Shown: positions 38,782-48,542 of the stretch, in pieces
How the letters are laid out: each line of letters opens with the position of its first letter
Position numbering within the stretch: position 1 is the stretch's first letter
From: Pseudarthrobacter equi
Lineage (GTDB): Bacteria; Actinomycetota; Actinomycetes; Actinomycetales; Micrococcaceae
Assembly (NCBI RefSeq): GCF_900105535.1
Contig: NZ_LT629779.1
Coordinates: 4,340,001-4,404,000, forward strand
Reading direction: 5' to 3'
DNA: 64,000 nucleotides
Notes under the pieces: model-generated
Databases searched by the model: none
What the model saw: only the letters and a program-made list of their open reading frames with translations
What the model was told of the DNA's origin: nothing
Position numbers and translations under genes: made by a program

Positions 38782-39723
38782 ATGTCATCAATGACGAGAC
38801 CTTCCAGCGGGGCGGTGGTGGCAGCACCCCCAGCAGCGGCAACCCCGCCACGGACACGCAAACGCCGGGTCGACCCGCTCTACTACTTCTTCCTGTTCCC
38901 GTCCCTGGCGATCTTCACGCTCGCCGTGACGCTGCCCGCCGTGCTGGGCTTCGTCTACAGCTTCACCAACTCCGTGGGGTTCGGCGACTTCGAGTTCATC
39001 GGTATCCGGAACTTCATCGCAGTGTTCCGGGATGACGGAATCCTCGGATCCTACGGATTCACGCTCGCGTTCTCGCTCGTGACGGTCATCCTGGTGAACA
39101 TTGTGGCCTTCTTCCTGGCCCTGGGGCTCACGTCCCGCATCCGCTTCCGCGCCGCGCTGCGCACCGTGTTCGTGATCCCGATGGTGATATCCGGCATTGT
39201 CATCGCCTTCGTGTTCCAGTACCTCTTCTCGAATTCGCTGCCGCTGGCGGGCCAGAGCCTGGGCATCGAGCCGCTCGCCACGAGCATCCTGGCCAACCCC
39301 GACCTTGCCTGGCTGGCTATCGTCCTGGTCACGGCATGGCAGTCGATTCCGAGCGCCATGCTGATCTACATCGCAGGGCTCCTCACCGTTTCCCCTGAGG
39401 TCTACGAAGCAAGCTCCATCGACGGCGCCACCCCCTGGCACAACCTCCGGCACATCACCCTGCCGCTGATCGCCGGGTACGCCGTAATCAACACGGTCCT
39501 GGGCTTCAAGAACTACCTCAACACCTACGACATCATCGTGGGCCTGACCGACGGCGGCCCCGGAGTCTCCACGCGCAGCGTCGCCATGGCAATCTTCCGC
39601 GGCTTCGAAGGCGGCGACTACGCCTACCAGATGGCCAACGCCGTGATCTTCTTCCTCATCAGCGTCACCATCGCACTCATCCAGCTCCGCTTCACCCGTG
39701 GCAAAGGAGGGATCGCAGCATGA
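38782..39723 (+). CDS. Alpha-glucoside ABC transporter permease 1
   Basis: 313 residues, six helices starting at LYYFFLFPSLAIFTLAVTLP. EAA loop VYEASSIDGATPWHNLRHIT then LPLIAGYAVI. A GAGGA site supports ATG 38782. Its stop overlaps the next permease by four bases. No ATPase gene is linked. Confidence 0.95.
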   Translation: MSSMTRPSSGAVVAAPPAAATPPRTRKRRVDPLYYFFLFPSLAIFTLAVTLPAVLGFVYSFTNSVGFGDFEFIGIRNFIAVFRDDGILGSYGFTLAFSLVTVILVNIVAFFLALGLTSRIRFRAALRTVFVIPMVISGIVIAFVFQYLFSNSLPLAGQSLGIEPLATSILANPDLAWLAIVLVTAWQSIPSAMLIYIAGLLTVSPEVYEASSIDGATPWHNLRHITLPLIAGYAVINTVLGFKNYLNTYDIIVGLTDGGPGVSTRSVAMAIFRGFEGGDYAYQMANAVIFFLISVTIALIQLRFTRGKGGIAA

Positions 39724-40607
39724 GCACCGCGACCCGCACCATCCCAGCAAAACCGTCCGCCACCCGGAAGCGGCGGTCCGCCGGCGGCCAGGAGCGCACC
39801 AACTGGCCGGCAACCGCCATCCTGGCCGCCTGCACCCTCGGCGTGCTCGTCCCGCTCTATGTCACCGTCAGCATGGCGTTCAAGACCACCGGCCAGGCCG
39901 TCGACGGCAACGCGTTTTCGCTGCCCAGCCCCCTGACCTTTGACAGCTTCGTCCAGGCCTGGACCCTGACGAACTTCTCCCGCGGCTTTGCGATCTCCGT
40001 GTTCGTGTCCGTCATCGCTGTGGTGGGGGAGATCGTGGTGTCCGCCCTGGCAGCCTACGCAATCGTCAGGAACTGGGACCGCAGGCTCTTCCGCTGGTCC
40101 TTCTTCTACCTGCTCGCAGCAATGTTCATCCCATTCCCCGTCGTGGCACTGCCGCAGATCCAGCTCACGGGCCTGGTGGGACTCGACAATCCCCTCGGCG
40201 TCGCCATCCTGCACATCGTCTTTGCCCTGGCGTTCAACACCATGCTGTTCACGGCCTTCCTGCGCTCTATCCCGCTTGAGCTGGAGGAAAGCATGCGCAT
40301 GGACGGTGCAGGGACATGGCAGGTGTTCTGGCGGCTCATCTTCCCGCTGCTCGGCCCCATGAGCGCAACGGTGGGCATCTTCGCCTTCATCGCATCCTGG
40401 AACGACTTCATGATGCCCTCACTCATCATCTCCGATCCCGAAATGCAGACCATTCCGGTGCTGCAGAAGATCTTCCAGACGCAGTTCAGCAACAGCTACA
40501 ACGTGGCGTTCGCCTCGTACCTGATGGCCATGGCACCGGCCATCGTGGTCTACCTGTTTACCCAGCGCTGGGTCATGTCCGGCCTGACCCAGGGCGCTGT
40601 CAAGTAA
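39720..40607 (+). CDS. Alpha-glucoside ABC transporter permease 2
   Basis: 295 residues, six helices from ATAILAACTLGVLVPLYVTV. EAA loop ELEESMRMDGAGTWQVFWRL followed by IFPLLGPM. MalG-like partner of the upstream permease with ATGA coupling; 51 bases separate it from the alpha-glucosidase gene. Confidence 0.95.
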   Translation: MSTATRTIPAKPSATRKRRSAGGQERTNWPATAILAACTLGVLVPLYVTVSMAFKTTGQAVDGNAFSLPSPLTFDSFVQAWTLTNFSRGFAISVFVSVIAVVGEIVVSALAAYAIVRNWDRRLFRWSFFYLLAAMFIPFPVVALPQIQLTGLVGLDNPLGVAILHIVFALAFNTMLFTAFLRSIPLELEESMRMDGAGTWQVFWRLIFPLLGPMSATVGIFAFIASWNDFMMPSLIISDPEMQTIPVLQKIFQTQFSNSYNVAFASYLMAMAPAIVVYLFTQRWVMSGLTQGAVK

Positions 40608-40658
40608 CTTCTCCGCCCGGCTCCACCAACAGAACACCAGACTCAAGAAGGAACCTTC

Positions 40659-42377
40659 GTGACCACCACCGCCATCACGGCACCCCGCACCGCCGCCACC
40701 TTCCAGGATGATCCCAACTGGTGGCGGCAGGCCTCCGTCTACCAGATCTATCCCCGCAGCTTTGCCGATTCCAACGGCGACGGCATCGGCGACCTGAAGG
40801 GCATCACCGCCAAGGTCCCGTACCTGGCGGAACTGGGCGTCGACGCGGTGTGGCTGAGCCCCTTCTACCCCTCCGCCCTTGCCGACGGCGGCTACGACGT
40901 GGACGATTACCGCAACGTGGACCCCAAGCTGGGCACCCTCGACGACTTCGACGCCATGGCCGGCGCCCTGCACGCGGCGGGGATCAAGCTGATCGTTGAC
41001 ATTGTGCCCAACCACTCCTCCGACCGCCACGAGTGGTTCCGGGAAGCCCTGGCCGCGCCCAAGGGGTCCGCGGCCCGCAGCCGCTACATCTTCCGGAACG
41101 GGCTGGGGGAGAACGGTGAGCTGCCGCCGTCGGACTGGGACTCGGTCTTCGGCGGCCCCGTGTGGGAGCGCATCACCGAACCGGACGGGACCCCGGGGCA
41201 GTGGTACATGCACATCTTCGCCAAGGAACAGCCCGACTTCAACTGGGACAACCCGGAGGTCCGCGCGGACTTCCTGAAGACCCTCCGCTTCTGGTCCGAC
41301 CGCGGCGTGGACGGCTTCCGCATCGACGTCGCCCACGCACTCACCAAGAACCTCGAAGGAACCCTGCCCTCCAAGGCTGACCTCGAGGCCCGGGGCGAGG
41401 CGCTGTACCTTGCCGGCGAGCACCCGTACTGGGACCGCGACGAAGTCCACGGGATCTACGCCGAGTGGCGCACGCTCTTCAACGAGTACAACCCGCCGCG
41501 CACCGCCGTCGCCGAGGCCTGGGTGCACGCGGACCGCCGCGCCAGGTACGCCAGCCCGGACGGACTGGGCCAGGCTTTCAACTTCGACCTCCTGCAGGCA
41601 GACTTCGACGCCGGACAGTTCCGCAGGACCGTCACCAAGAACCTCGCCGAAGCCGAGGCGTCCGGAGCATCGTCCACCTGGGTCTTTTCCAACCACGACG
41701 TCGTCCGGCACGCCACCCGCTACGGGCTCCCCGCCGCCGCGCCCTCGCAGGGCGGGGAGATCATGGCCGGCCAGGCCGGGAAGCGCTGGCTGCTTGAGGG
41801 CGGCCGGCAGGAAGAAGTGGACATCGAGCTGGGACTGCGCCGCGCCCGTGCCGCGTCGCTGCTGATGTTCGCCCTTCCCGGATCCGCCTACCTGTACCAG
41901 GGCGAGGAGCTGGGGCTGCAGGAGGTCGGCAGCGAAATCCCCGATTCCGAACGCCAGGACCCGTCCTTCTTCCGCAACAAGGGCGTGGAAATCGGCCGCG
42001 ACGGCTGCCGCGTCCCGCTGCCCTGGACCGCAGGCGGCAGTTCCTTCGGGTTCGGTCCGGGCGGTTCCCACCTGCCGCAGCCCGAATGGTTCGCCGGCGC
42101 CTCGGTGGAAGCCCAGGAAAACCGGGAGGCCTCCACCCTGTCCCTCTACCGCCGGGCGTTGTCCCTGCGGTGGGAACTGCAGTCAGCCGAGACGCTGGAG
42201 TGGCTGGAAACCGGGCGGGATGACGTGCTGGCCTTCCGGCGGCCCAACGGCTGGACCTCAGTAACGAACTTCGGCACCGAGCCCTTCGCGTTGCCCGCCG
42301 GCCGCCTGCTGGTGGCCAGCTCTGCGGTGGACGGCGGCGAGCTGCCCGGCGCGGCCACCGCCTGGCTGCAGGCCTAG
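40659..42377 (+). CDS. Alpha-glucosidase, GH13
   Basis: 572 residues. GH13 catalytic regions: DIVPNHSSDRHEWF, GFRIDVAHALTKN (nucleophile Asp), AVAEAWVHADRRARYA (acid/base Glu) and WVFSNHDVVRHATRY. The opening WWRQASVYQIYPRSFADSNG is typical of oligo-1,6-glucosidase/alpha-glucosidase. GTG start with AAGAAGGAACC upstream. No signal peptide, so it hydrolyses imported alpha-glucosides to glucose, which the following kinase can phosphorylate. Linkage preference cannot be read from sequence. Confidence 0.93.
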   Translation: MTTTAITAPRTAATFQDDPNWWRQASVYQIYPRSFADSNGDGIGDLKGITAKVPYLAELGVDAVWLSPFYPSALADGGYDVDDYRNVDPKLGTLDDFDAMAGALHAAGIKLIVDIVPNHSSDRHEWFREALAAPKGSAARSRYIFRNGLGENGELPPSDWDSVFGGPVWERITEPDGTPGQWYMHIFAKEQPDFNWDNPEVRADFLKTLRFWSDRGVDGFRIDVAHALTKNLEGTLPSKADLEARGEALYLAGEHPYWDRDEVHGIYAEWRTLFNEYNPPRTAVAEAWVHADRRARYASPDGLGQAFNFDLLQADFDAGQFRRTVTKNLAEAEASGASSTWVFSNHDVVRHATRYGLPAAAPSQGGEIMAGQAGKRWLLEGGRQEEVDIELGLRRARAASLLMFALPGSAYLYQGEELGLQEVGSEIPDSERQDPSFFRNKGVEIGRDGCRVPLPWTAGGSSFGFGPGGSHLPQPEWFAGASVEAQENREASTLSLYRRALSLRWELQSAETLEWLETGRDDVLAFRRPNGWTSVTNFGTEPFALPAGRLLVASSAVDGGELPGAATAWLQA

Positions 42378-42379
42378 CC

Positions 42380-43156
42380 GTGGGGTTCGGGCTGGGCATC
42401 GACGTCGGCGGGACCTGGATCAAAGGAGCCGCCGTCAACCTGGACAGCGGCATCCCCGCCGGCGCCGTGCGCCGCCTCCGCACACCCGCGGGCGGCACCG
42501 TGGAAGCCGTCGCTGACACCCTGGACCGGCTGCTCAGCGAGCTCGAGACCCAGGCGCCCCTAACTCCGGCCCGGCCCATCGGCGTCGCCATCCCCTCCAT
42601 TGTCCGGAACGGGGTGGCGGCATCAGCGGCAAACATGGACCGCAGCTGGGTGGGGCTTGATGTGCGGTCCTTCCTCGAGGTCCGGCTGGGACGTGCGGTG
42701 TGCGTGGTCAACGACGCTGACGCTGCAGGCCTGGCGGAAGTCCGCTACGGCGCGGGGCAGGACGTCCCCGGCACGGTGCTGGTCCTGACCCTGGGAACCG
42801 GCATCGGCTCGGCACTCATCGCCGGCGGCCGGCTGGTGCCCAACCTCGAGCTGGGACACCTGGAAGTGGGCGGCTGCAAGGCGGAATCCCGGGCGTCCGC
42901 CGTTGCCCGCGAGAATGAGGGTCTTGGCTGGCCCGAGTACGCCGTCAGGCTGCAGCAATACCTGCAGCACGTGGAGTTCCTCTTCTCACCAGACCTCATC
43001 ATCCTGGGCGGCGGCATTTCGGCGTGCAGCAGCGAGTTCCTCCCCCGCCTTTCACTGCGCACCCCGGTGGTTCCCGCCGGCCTGGAAAACTCTGCGGGGG
43101 TGGTGGGCGCCGCCCTGTACGCCGCGGCCGGCAGGGAAGCGCCGGCACTGCCATGA
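42380..43156 (+). CDS. Polyphosphate glucokinase-like ROK kinase
   Basis: 258 residues. GLGIDVGGTWIKGAAV is the phosphate-binding loop; VCVVNDADAAGLAEV holds the catalytic Asp; VLVLTLGTGIGSALIAGG and LELGHLEVGG are the other ROK signatures. The pattern and length match actinobacterial polyphosphate/ATP glucokinases. It starts at a GTG two bases after the alpha-glucosidase stop, so it should phosphorylate the glucose released. It has no DNA-binding domain, unlike the ROK repressor at the head of the operon. Confidence 0.88.
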   Translation: MGFGLGIDVGGTWIKGAAVNLDSGIPAGAVRRLRTPAGGTVEAVADTLDRLLSELETQAPLTPARPIGVAIPSIVRNGVAASAANMDRSWVGLDVRSFLEVRLGRAVCVVNDADAAGLAEVRYGAGQDVPGTVLVLTLGTGIGSALIAGGRLVPNLELGHLEVGGCKAESRASAVARENEGLGWPEYAVRLQQYLQHVEFLFSPDLIILGGGISACSSEFLPRLSLRTPVVPAGLENSAGVVGAALYAAAGREAPALP

Positions 43157-43266
43157 GGCCGCATCGCAGCAGTCCGCGCCGCCCAAGTGTGACGTGGCAT
43201 ACTTCGGTACAAACACCAGCTGCCGCTGACTGGGCGGAACCGGTGGAAGCCGGAAGGGGCCGTGGC

Positions 43267-45198
43267 ATGCAGGAATCCGTCGGTGTGGAGGAACCCACTG
43301 CCGGGCAGGACATCCCGCGGGACGTTGTGCTGGCCGCACTGTCCCGGGAGCGTGCGGCGGGCCTGGCCGCGGACCCTGACTTTGAGCGGCGGCTGGACCG
43401 GTACCTCCCGCTGCTGGCCGGCCTGTTCCGTCCGCTGTACGGCACCCGGGCGGACTGGCAGGACCAGCTGGCAGCCCTGGTGGTCCAGGCCGCCCGGTCC
43501 TGGCAGGAGCGCGCCCCGGAACTCAAAGCCCTGGACACTGAGCGGGAGGCAAACCCGCACTGGTTCCAGTCCAACGGCATGCTGGGCGGGGTCTGCTACG
43601 TGGACCGCTACGCGGAGAGCCTGGAAGGGGTCCGCAGCAGCATCCCCTATTTCAAGGAACTCGGCCTCACCTACCTGCACCTGATGCCGCTGTTCCTGGC
43701 ACCCGAGCCGCATTCGGACGGCGGCTATGCGGTGTCCAGCTACCGGCAGGTCAGCCCCAGGCTGGGCACCATGGAACAGCTGCGTTCACTGGCCGCCGAG
43801 CTGCGCAGCAACGGGATCAGCCTGGTGGTGGACTTCATTTTCAACCACACCTCGGACGAACACGAGTGGGCCCGGAAAGCCGCCTCGGGAGACCCGGAGT
43901 TCAGCGACTACTACTGGATCTTTCCGGACCGGACCATGCCCGACGCCTTCGAGCAGGACGTCCGGGAGATCTTCCCCGAGAACCACCCGGGGTCCTTCAT
44001 CCGCATGGAGGACGGCCGCTGGGTGTGGGCCACGTTCCACACCTACCAGTGGGATCTGAACTACTCGAACCCGGACGTGTTCCGGGCCATGGCGGGCGAG
44101 ATGCTGTTCCTGGCCAACCAGGGCGTGGACATCCTCCGCATGGACGCCGTGGCGTTCATCTGGAAGCAGCTGGGCACCACCTGCGAGAACCTTCCCGAGG
44201 CCCACACGCTGCTCCGGGCCTTCAACGCGGTGTGCCGGCTCGCGGCGCCGTCGCTGCTGTTCAAGTCGGAGGCAATCGTGCACCCCGATGAGGTTGCGCT
44301 CTACATCGACCCCGCCGAATGCCAGCTTTCCTACAACCCGCTGCAGATGGCGCTCATCTGGGAATCCCTGGCCACCCGGGACGCGTCCCTCCTCGCCCAG
44401 GCGCTCGAACGCCGGCACAACATCCCGGACGGCACCGCCTGGGTCAACTATGTCCGCAGCCACGACGACATCGGCTGGACCTTCGCCGACGAGGACGCCG
44501 CCGAACTGGGCATCAACGGCTTCGACCACCGCCGCTTCCTCAACTCGTTCTACGTCAACCGGTTCCCCGGCAGCTTCGCGCGTGGCGTCCCGTTCCAGGA
44601 CAACCCCCGCACCGGGGACTGCAGGATTTCAGGGACGACGGCGTCGCTGTGCGGCCTGGAGGACAACCCGGCGGAGGCGGTGGAACGGATCCTCCTGGCC
44701 CACTCGGTGCCGTTCAGCACCGGCGGCATCCCGTTGCTGTACCTGGGCGACGAGGTGGGGCAAACCAACGACTACGGCTACGCCGGCGAACCCGGCCACG
44801 GGGAGGACAGCCGCTGGGTGCACCGCCCGCACTATCCGGCGGAGCAGTACAAACTTCGCAACAGCCCTTCCACGCCCGCGGGTGCGGTCTACGCGGGGCT
44901 CCGCCGGATGGCCGAGGTCCGGGCCGGCACCCCTGAATTGGCGGGCACGCAGCTGATCGACTTCGCCACGCACAACCGCTCGGTGTTGGCGTACCAGCGG
45001 CCCGGTGCTTCTCCGGAAAGCACCCGGGTGCTGGCCCTGGCCAACTTCAGCGACTCCGCCCAGGAGCTGCCCACGGAAACGTTCGGCGGGTTCGCCCCTG
45101 CCGCCGTCGACCTTCTCTCCGAAGCTGCGGTGCAGCTGGACGGGGGCGTCACGCTCCTCCCCCGGCAGTACCTCTGGCTGCGCGTCACGCCGATGTAG
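43267..45198 (+). CDS. Amylosucrase-like GH13 enzyme
   Basis: 643 residues. An N-terminal helical domain (RLDRYLPLLAGLFRPLYG) precedes the barrel as in amylosucrases. Catalytic regions: VVDFIFNHTSDEHEW, GVDILRMDAVAFIW (nucleophile), LLFKSEAIVHPDEV (acid/base), YVRSHDDIGWTF. NPHWFQSNGMLGGVCYVDRY is a strong family signature. Members either build glucan from sucrose or hydrolyse it. AGGGG ten bases before the ATG. It follows the alpha-glucoside operon after 110 bases, so may be co-expressed. Confidence 0.88.
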   Translation: MQESVGVEEPTAGQDIPRDVVLAALSRERAAGLAADPDFERRLDRYLPLLAGLFRPLYGTRADWQDQLAALVVQAARSWQERAPELKALDTEREANPHWFQSNGMLGGVCYVDRYAESLEGVRSSIPYFKELGLTYLHLMPLFLAPEPHSDGGYAVSSYRQVSPRLGTMEQLRSLAAELRSNGISLVVDFIFNHTSDEHEWARKAASGDPEFSDYYWIFPDRTMPDAFEQDVREIFPENHPGSFIRMEDGRWVWATFHTYQWDLNYSNPDVFRAMAGEMLFLANQGVDILRMDAVAFIWKQLGTTCENLPEAHTLLRAFNAVCRLAAPSLLFKSEAIVHPDEVALYIDPAECQLSYNPLQMALIWESLATRDASLLAQALERRHNIPDGTAWVNYVRSHDDIGWTFADEDAAELGINGFDHRRFLNSFYVNRFPGSFARGVPFQDNPRTGDCRISGTTASLCGLEDNPAEAVERILLAHSVPFSTGGIPLLYLGDEVGQTNDYGYAGEPGHGEDSRWVHRPHYPAEQYKLRNSPSTPAGAVYAGLRRMAEVRAGTPELAGTQLIDFATHNRSVLAYQRPGASPESTRVLALANFSDSAQELPTETFGGFAPAAVDLLSEAAVQLDGGVTLLPRQYLWLRVTPM

Positions 45199-45201
45199 TA
45201 T

Positions 45202-45230
45202 CCGCGGCCCGTTTTCCTAACGGGCCGCGG
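45202..45230 (+). terminator. Terminator hairpin after amylosucrase-like gene
   Basis: CCGCGGCCCGTT (45202-45213) pairs perfectly with AACGGGCCGCGG (45219-45230) around TTCCT. It lies in the 52-base gap before pheA, so pheA needs its own promoter or read-through. Confidence 0.75.
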
Positions 45231-45250
45231 CGCGTGAAAGCATACGGACC

Positions 45251-46108
45251 ATGGCCCAAAAGATTGCGTACCAGGGTGAGCCCGGCGCCAACTCCAATAT
45301 CGCGTGCAAGCAGATGTTCCCCGAGATGGACAGCGTCCCCTGCGCCAGCTTCGAGGACGCCTTTGAACTGGTCTCCAGCGGCGAGGCGGACCTGGCCATG
45401 ATCCCCATCGAGAACTCCATCGCAGGCCGGGTGGCGGACATCCACATCCTGCTGCCGCAGTCCAACCTGCAGATCGTGGGCGAATTCTTCCTGCCCATCC
45501 ACTTCGACCTGCTGGGTATCCCGGGCAGCACCATCGAGGGTGCCACCGAGGTCCACAGCCACATCCACGCCCTGGGCCAGTGCCGGAAGCTGATCCGCGA
45601 GCACGGCCTCAAACCCGTGATCGCTGGCGATACCGCAGGGTCTGCCCGCGAGGTGGCGGAGTGGAACGATCCCCGCAAGCTTTCCCTTGCTCCCCCGCTG
45701 GCCGCCCAGATCTACGGCCTCGACGTGCTGGCCTCCAGGGTGGAGGACGACCCCTCCAACACCACCCGCTTCGTGGTGCTGGCCCGTGAAACGGCGCTGC
45801 CCGCCCGGGACGAACTTCCCGGCCCGGCAGTGACCAGCTTCGTGTTCCGTGTCCGCAACGTGCCGTCGGCCCTGTACAAGGCGCTGGGCGGCTTCGCCAC
45901 GAACGGCGTGAACATGACGCGGCTGGAGAGCTACATGGTGGGCGACGAGTTCGCAGCCACCATGTTCATGGCCGACGTCGAAGCGCACCCGGAGGACTCT
46001 CCCCTCCGGCTGGCGCTCGAGGAACTGGACTTCTTCACCACCGAGGTACGGATCCTCGGGGTGTACGCCGCGGCGGACCACCGGGCGGCGCGCTCGCCGG
46101 CGGCCTGA
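45251..46108 (+). CDS. pheA: Prephenate dehydratase
   Basis: 285 residues. IAYQGEPGANSNIACKQMFP begins the catalytic domain; DDPSNTTRFVVLAR is the conserved TRF motif; the C-terminal ACT domain has SALYKALGGFATNGVNMTRLESYMVG in two overlapping parts (the ESR-like ESYMVG loop binds phenylalanine in the family). It converts prephenate to phenylpyruvate in phenylalanine synthesis. A monofunctional enzyme, apparently alone. Confidence 0.96.
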   Translation: MAQKIAYQGEPGANSNIACKQMFPEMDSVPCASFEDAFELVSSGEADLAMIPIENSIAGRVADIHILLPQSNLQIVGEFFLPIHFDLLGIPGSTIEGATEVHSHIHALGQCRKLIREHGLKPVIAGDTAGSAREVAEWNDPRKLSLAPPLAAQIYGLDVLASRVEDDPSNTTRFVVLARETALPARDELPGPAVTSFVFRVRNVPSALYKALGGFATNGVNMTRLESYMVGDEFAATMFMADVEAHPEDSPLRLALEELDFFTTEVRILGVYAAADHRAARSPAA

Positions 46109-46130
46109 GCCCGGGGACCGGCACGGGCTC
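46107..46130. terminator. Hairpin between convergent pheA and betT
   Basis: GAGCCCG (46107-46113) pairs with CGGGCTC (46124-46130) around ten bases, starting at the pheA stop. Serves both directions if functional. Confidence 0.5.
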
Positions 46131-46135
46131 CGGCT

Positions 46136-48370
46136 CTATTCCGCGCGCTTACCGTCCTCCGGTTCCACCACCGCCATGCTTCCTGTGGCCACCGGCGGGG
46201 TGAGCACTGACGCAAAGTCGTGCTGGGTGGAGTAGGTGAGGAAGCCCAGGTGCGCCTCGTAGCGGTCCAGGACGTCGTCGATCACCTGCTGGTGGGACAG
46301 GCCCATGAGGTCATAGCCTTCGGATCCCGTCTGCGCGAACACCTCCACCCGGTAGTAGATGTCCGTCTGCCGGGACATGCGCCCACCAAACATGGGCACC
46401 GGCGCTTCCACGGCCTGCACCTGGTAGTGGAAGTCGCGGTGCTCAGGGATGCTGACCACCAGGGCGTGGCTGGAAATGCCGGCGTCCGGGTTCGGCACCA
46501 CGTCCAGGGTGGCGTGGTACCCCTGCCTGGCGAATTCCTTGACCACATCCGCGAGGGCCGGCTGCACGGTGCCCTCCATGAAGAGTGCCACCTGTTTCCT
46601 GGACGGGTAGGCGCGCATGTTGGCCAGCCGCTGCCGCCAGGTGCGGTCCGGCACCTGCCCTCCGTGGGCCGCCGTCGACTGCCGCCGCAGGACCTGCCCT
46701 TCGCGCTCGGCGCGCTCCATCCGGAGGGCCTTGGAGAATGACGCCATCACCAGCCACGCGATAATTGTCACCGGCAGGGCGAAAATGAGGGTGGCATATT
46801 CCATGGTGGTCACGCCGCCGGCCACCAGCATGGCGATGGTGAGCAGCGCCGTCAGGACCGCCCAGAAAATGCGCAGCCATTTGGCGCCGTCCTGCGAGGG
46901 ATCGGGGATCGATGAGGAGAAGTTGGACATCACCATCGCGCCGGAGTTGGCGCTGGTGAGGTAGAAGAGCATGCCGGACAGGGTGCCCAGCCCGATCAGG
47001 AAGCTGGCGCCCGGGAACATGTTCAGCAGGGCGTACCAGCCCTCTTCCGGGCTGGCCATGGCGAGCTGCGCGAATTCCGAGTTCCCGCCCAGGACCTCGT
47101 GCATGGCGCTGTTACCGAAGATGCTCACAATCAGGAAGTCGCACAGCACCGGGGCGGTGATGGCGGCAATGACGAATTCCCGCAGGGTCCGGCCGCGCGA
47201 AATCCGGGCCAGGAACAGCCCCACGAACGGACCCCACGCAAGCCAGAAGGCCCAAAAGAAGAGGGTCCAGCCGGCCATCCATTCCGAGCCGCCGTCCTGG
47301 TAGGCGAACGTCTGCAGCGTGCGGTCCGGCAGGGTGAACAGGAAGCGTCCGATGTTTTCAACCATGGCGTTGAGCAGGAAGGAGGTCTGCCCGGTCACCA
47401 AAATGTAGAGCAGCATGGCCGCTGCGCTCCAGATGTTCAGCTCGGAGATCCAGCGGATGCCTTTGTCCACGCCGGAGGTGCACGCGGCCACGGTGAGGAT
47501 GACGGCCACAACCACCAGGGCGATCTGCAGCGCCAGGCCTTCCTGCAGGCCGAACAGGATGGCGAAGCCGACGTTGAGCAGCACCACGCCAATGCCCATG
47601 GACGTGGCCACGCCGAAGACCGTCCCCACCAGGGTGACGATGTCGATGGTGTCGCCCACGCCCCCGCGGACGCGCTTCCCGAGCAACGGATACAGGGCTG
47701 CGCGGATGGACAGCGGCATTCCCCAGCGGTAGGCGAAGTACCCCATGGCCATGCCGAGGAGCGAGTACATGGCCCAGCCGGCAATGCCGTAGTGGAACAT
47801 GGTCCACACCACGGCGTCCTGGGCCGCGGCCGCCGTCTGCCCTTCACCGGCGGGCGGTTTCATGTACTGGGTGATGGGGCCCGTCACGGAGTAGAACAGC
47901 ATGTCGATGCCCACCCCGGCGGCGAACAGCATGGCCACCCAGGTGAAGAGCTTGTACTGCGGCCTGGAGTGGTCCGGGCCAAGGCGGACGGAGCCTTCCT
48001 TGGACAGGGCCACCCACAGGACGAATCCGATCACGACCGTGACGGTGAGGACGTAGAACCACCCCACGTTCGTGGCGATCCAGGCCACCACTGTCTTCAT
48101 GGTGGCCTGGGCGGTGGCGGGTACCAGCATGGCCCAGACAGAAAACGCCAGGATGATGGCTGACGCGATGACGAACACCCGCCAGTTCACCTTAGGCTTG
48201 GATTCCTCGGCGAGCTCGGCCTTGGCCCTGCTCAGTTCCTTGCTCGAAACGGGCGGGCGGTTCTCCCCGTCGGGGGCGGGCCGCCGCCGTTCTGTTCCGC
48301 CAAGCTGGCTGCGCTGGATCATCGCTTTCGGCTGCTGGTCCCCCGGGCTGTTTTCCAATTCTTCGGCCAA
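46136..48370 (-). CDS. betT: BCCT transporter, BetT-like choline/betaine carrier
   Basis: 744 residues. Twelve helices of the BCCT family with GMAMGYFAYRWGMPLSIRA and the WTLFFWAFWLAWGPFVGLF signature, followed by a soluble C-terminal region of about 180 residues (from MRAYPSRKQVALFMEG; HATLDVVPNPDAGISSHAL) as in E. coli BetT. The start is a TTG with a perfect AGGAGG six bases upstream. It imports choline, betaine or carnitine by sodium or proton gradient. It may supply the precursor of sarcosine handled by the operon at 25979-34873. Confidence 0.93.
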   Translation of the reverse strand: MAEELENSPGDQQPKAMIQRSQLGGTERRRPAPDGENRPPVSSKELSRAKAELAEESKPKVNWRVFVIASAIILAFSVWAMLVPATAQATMKTVVAWIATNVGWFYVLTVTVVIGFVLWVALSKEGSVRLGPDHSRPQYKLFTWVAMLFAAGVGIDMLFYSVTGPITQYMKPPAGEGQTAAAAQDAVVWTMFHYGIAGWAMYSLLGMAMGYFAYRWGMPLSIRAALYPLLGKRVRGGVGDTIDIVTLVGTVFGVATSMGIGVVLLNVGFAILFGLQEGLALQIALVVVAVILTVAACTSGVDKGIRWISELNIWSAAAMLLYILVTGQTSFLLNAMVENIGRFLFTLPDRTLQTFAYQDGGSEWMAGWTLFFWAFWLAWGPFVGLFLARISRGRTLREFVIAAITAPVLCDFLIVSIFGNSAMHEVLGGNSEFAQLAMASPEEGWYALLNMFPGASFLIGLGTLSGMLFYLTSANSGAMVMSNFSSSIPDPSQDGAKWLRIFWAVLTALLTIAMLVAGGVTTMEYATLIFALPVTIIAWLVMASFSKALRMERAEREGQVLRRQSTAAHGGQVPDRTWRQRLANMRAYPSRKQVALFMEGTVQPALADVVKEFARQGYHATLDVVPNPDAGISSHALVVSIPEHRDFHYQVQAVEAPVPMFGGRMSRQTDIYYRVEVFAQTGSEGYDLMGLSHQQVIDDVLDRYEAHLGFLTYSTQHDFASVLTPPVATGSMAVVEPEDGKRAE

Positions 48371-48542
48371 TGAAGTCCTCCTCCGATCGGCAGCGGGCCG
48401 GCCGGGCACCCGTGGCGGGTGGCCGCAGAAGACCCCGGTCCGAAAAAGGGAGGGAGGCCGTGCACAGAGGGGCACTCGCCGAGCGGGCTGCATGCCAATG
48501 GTAGTACACGACCCCCCACCCCTGGCAACCGGTTGCCCGGCG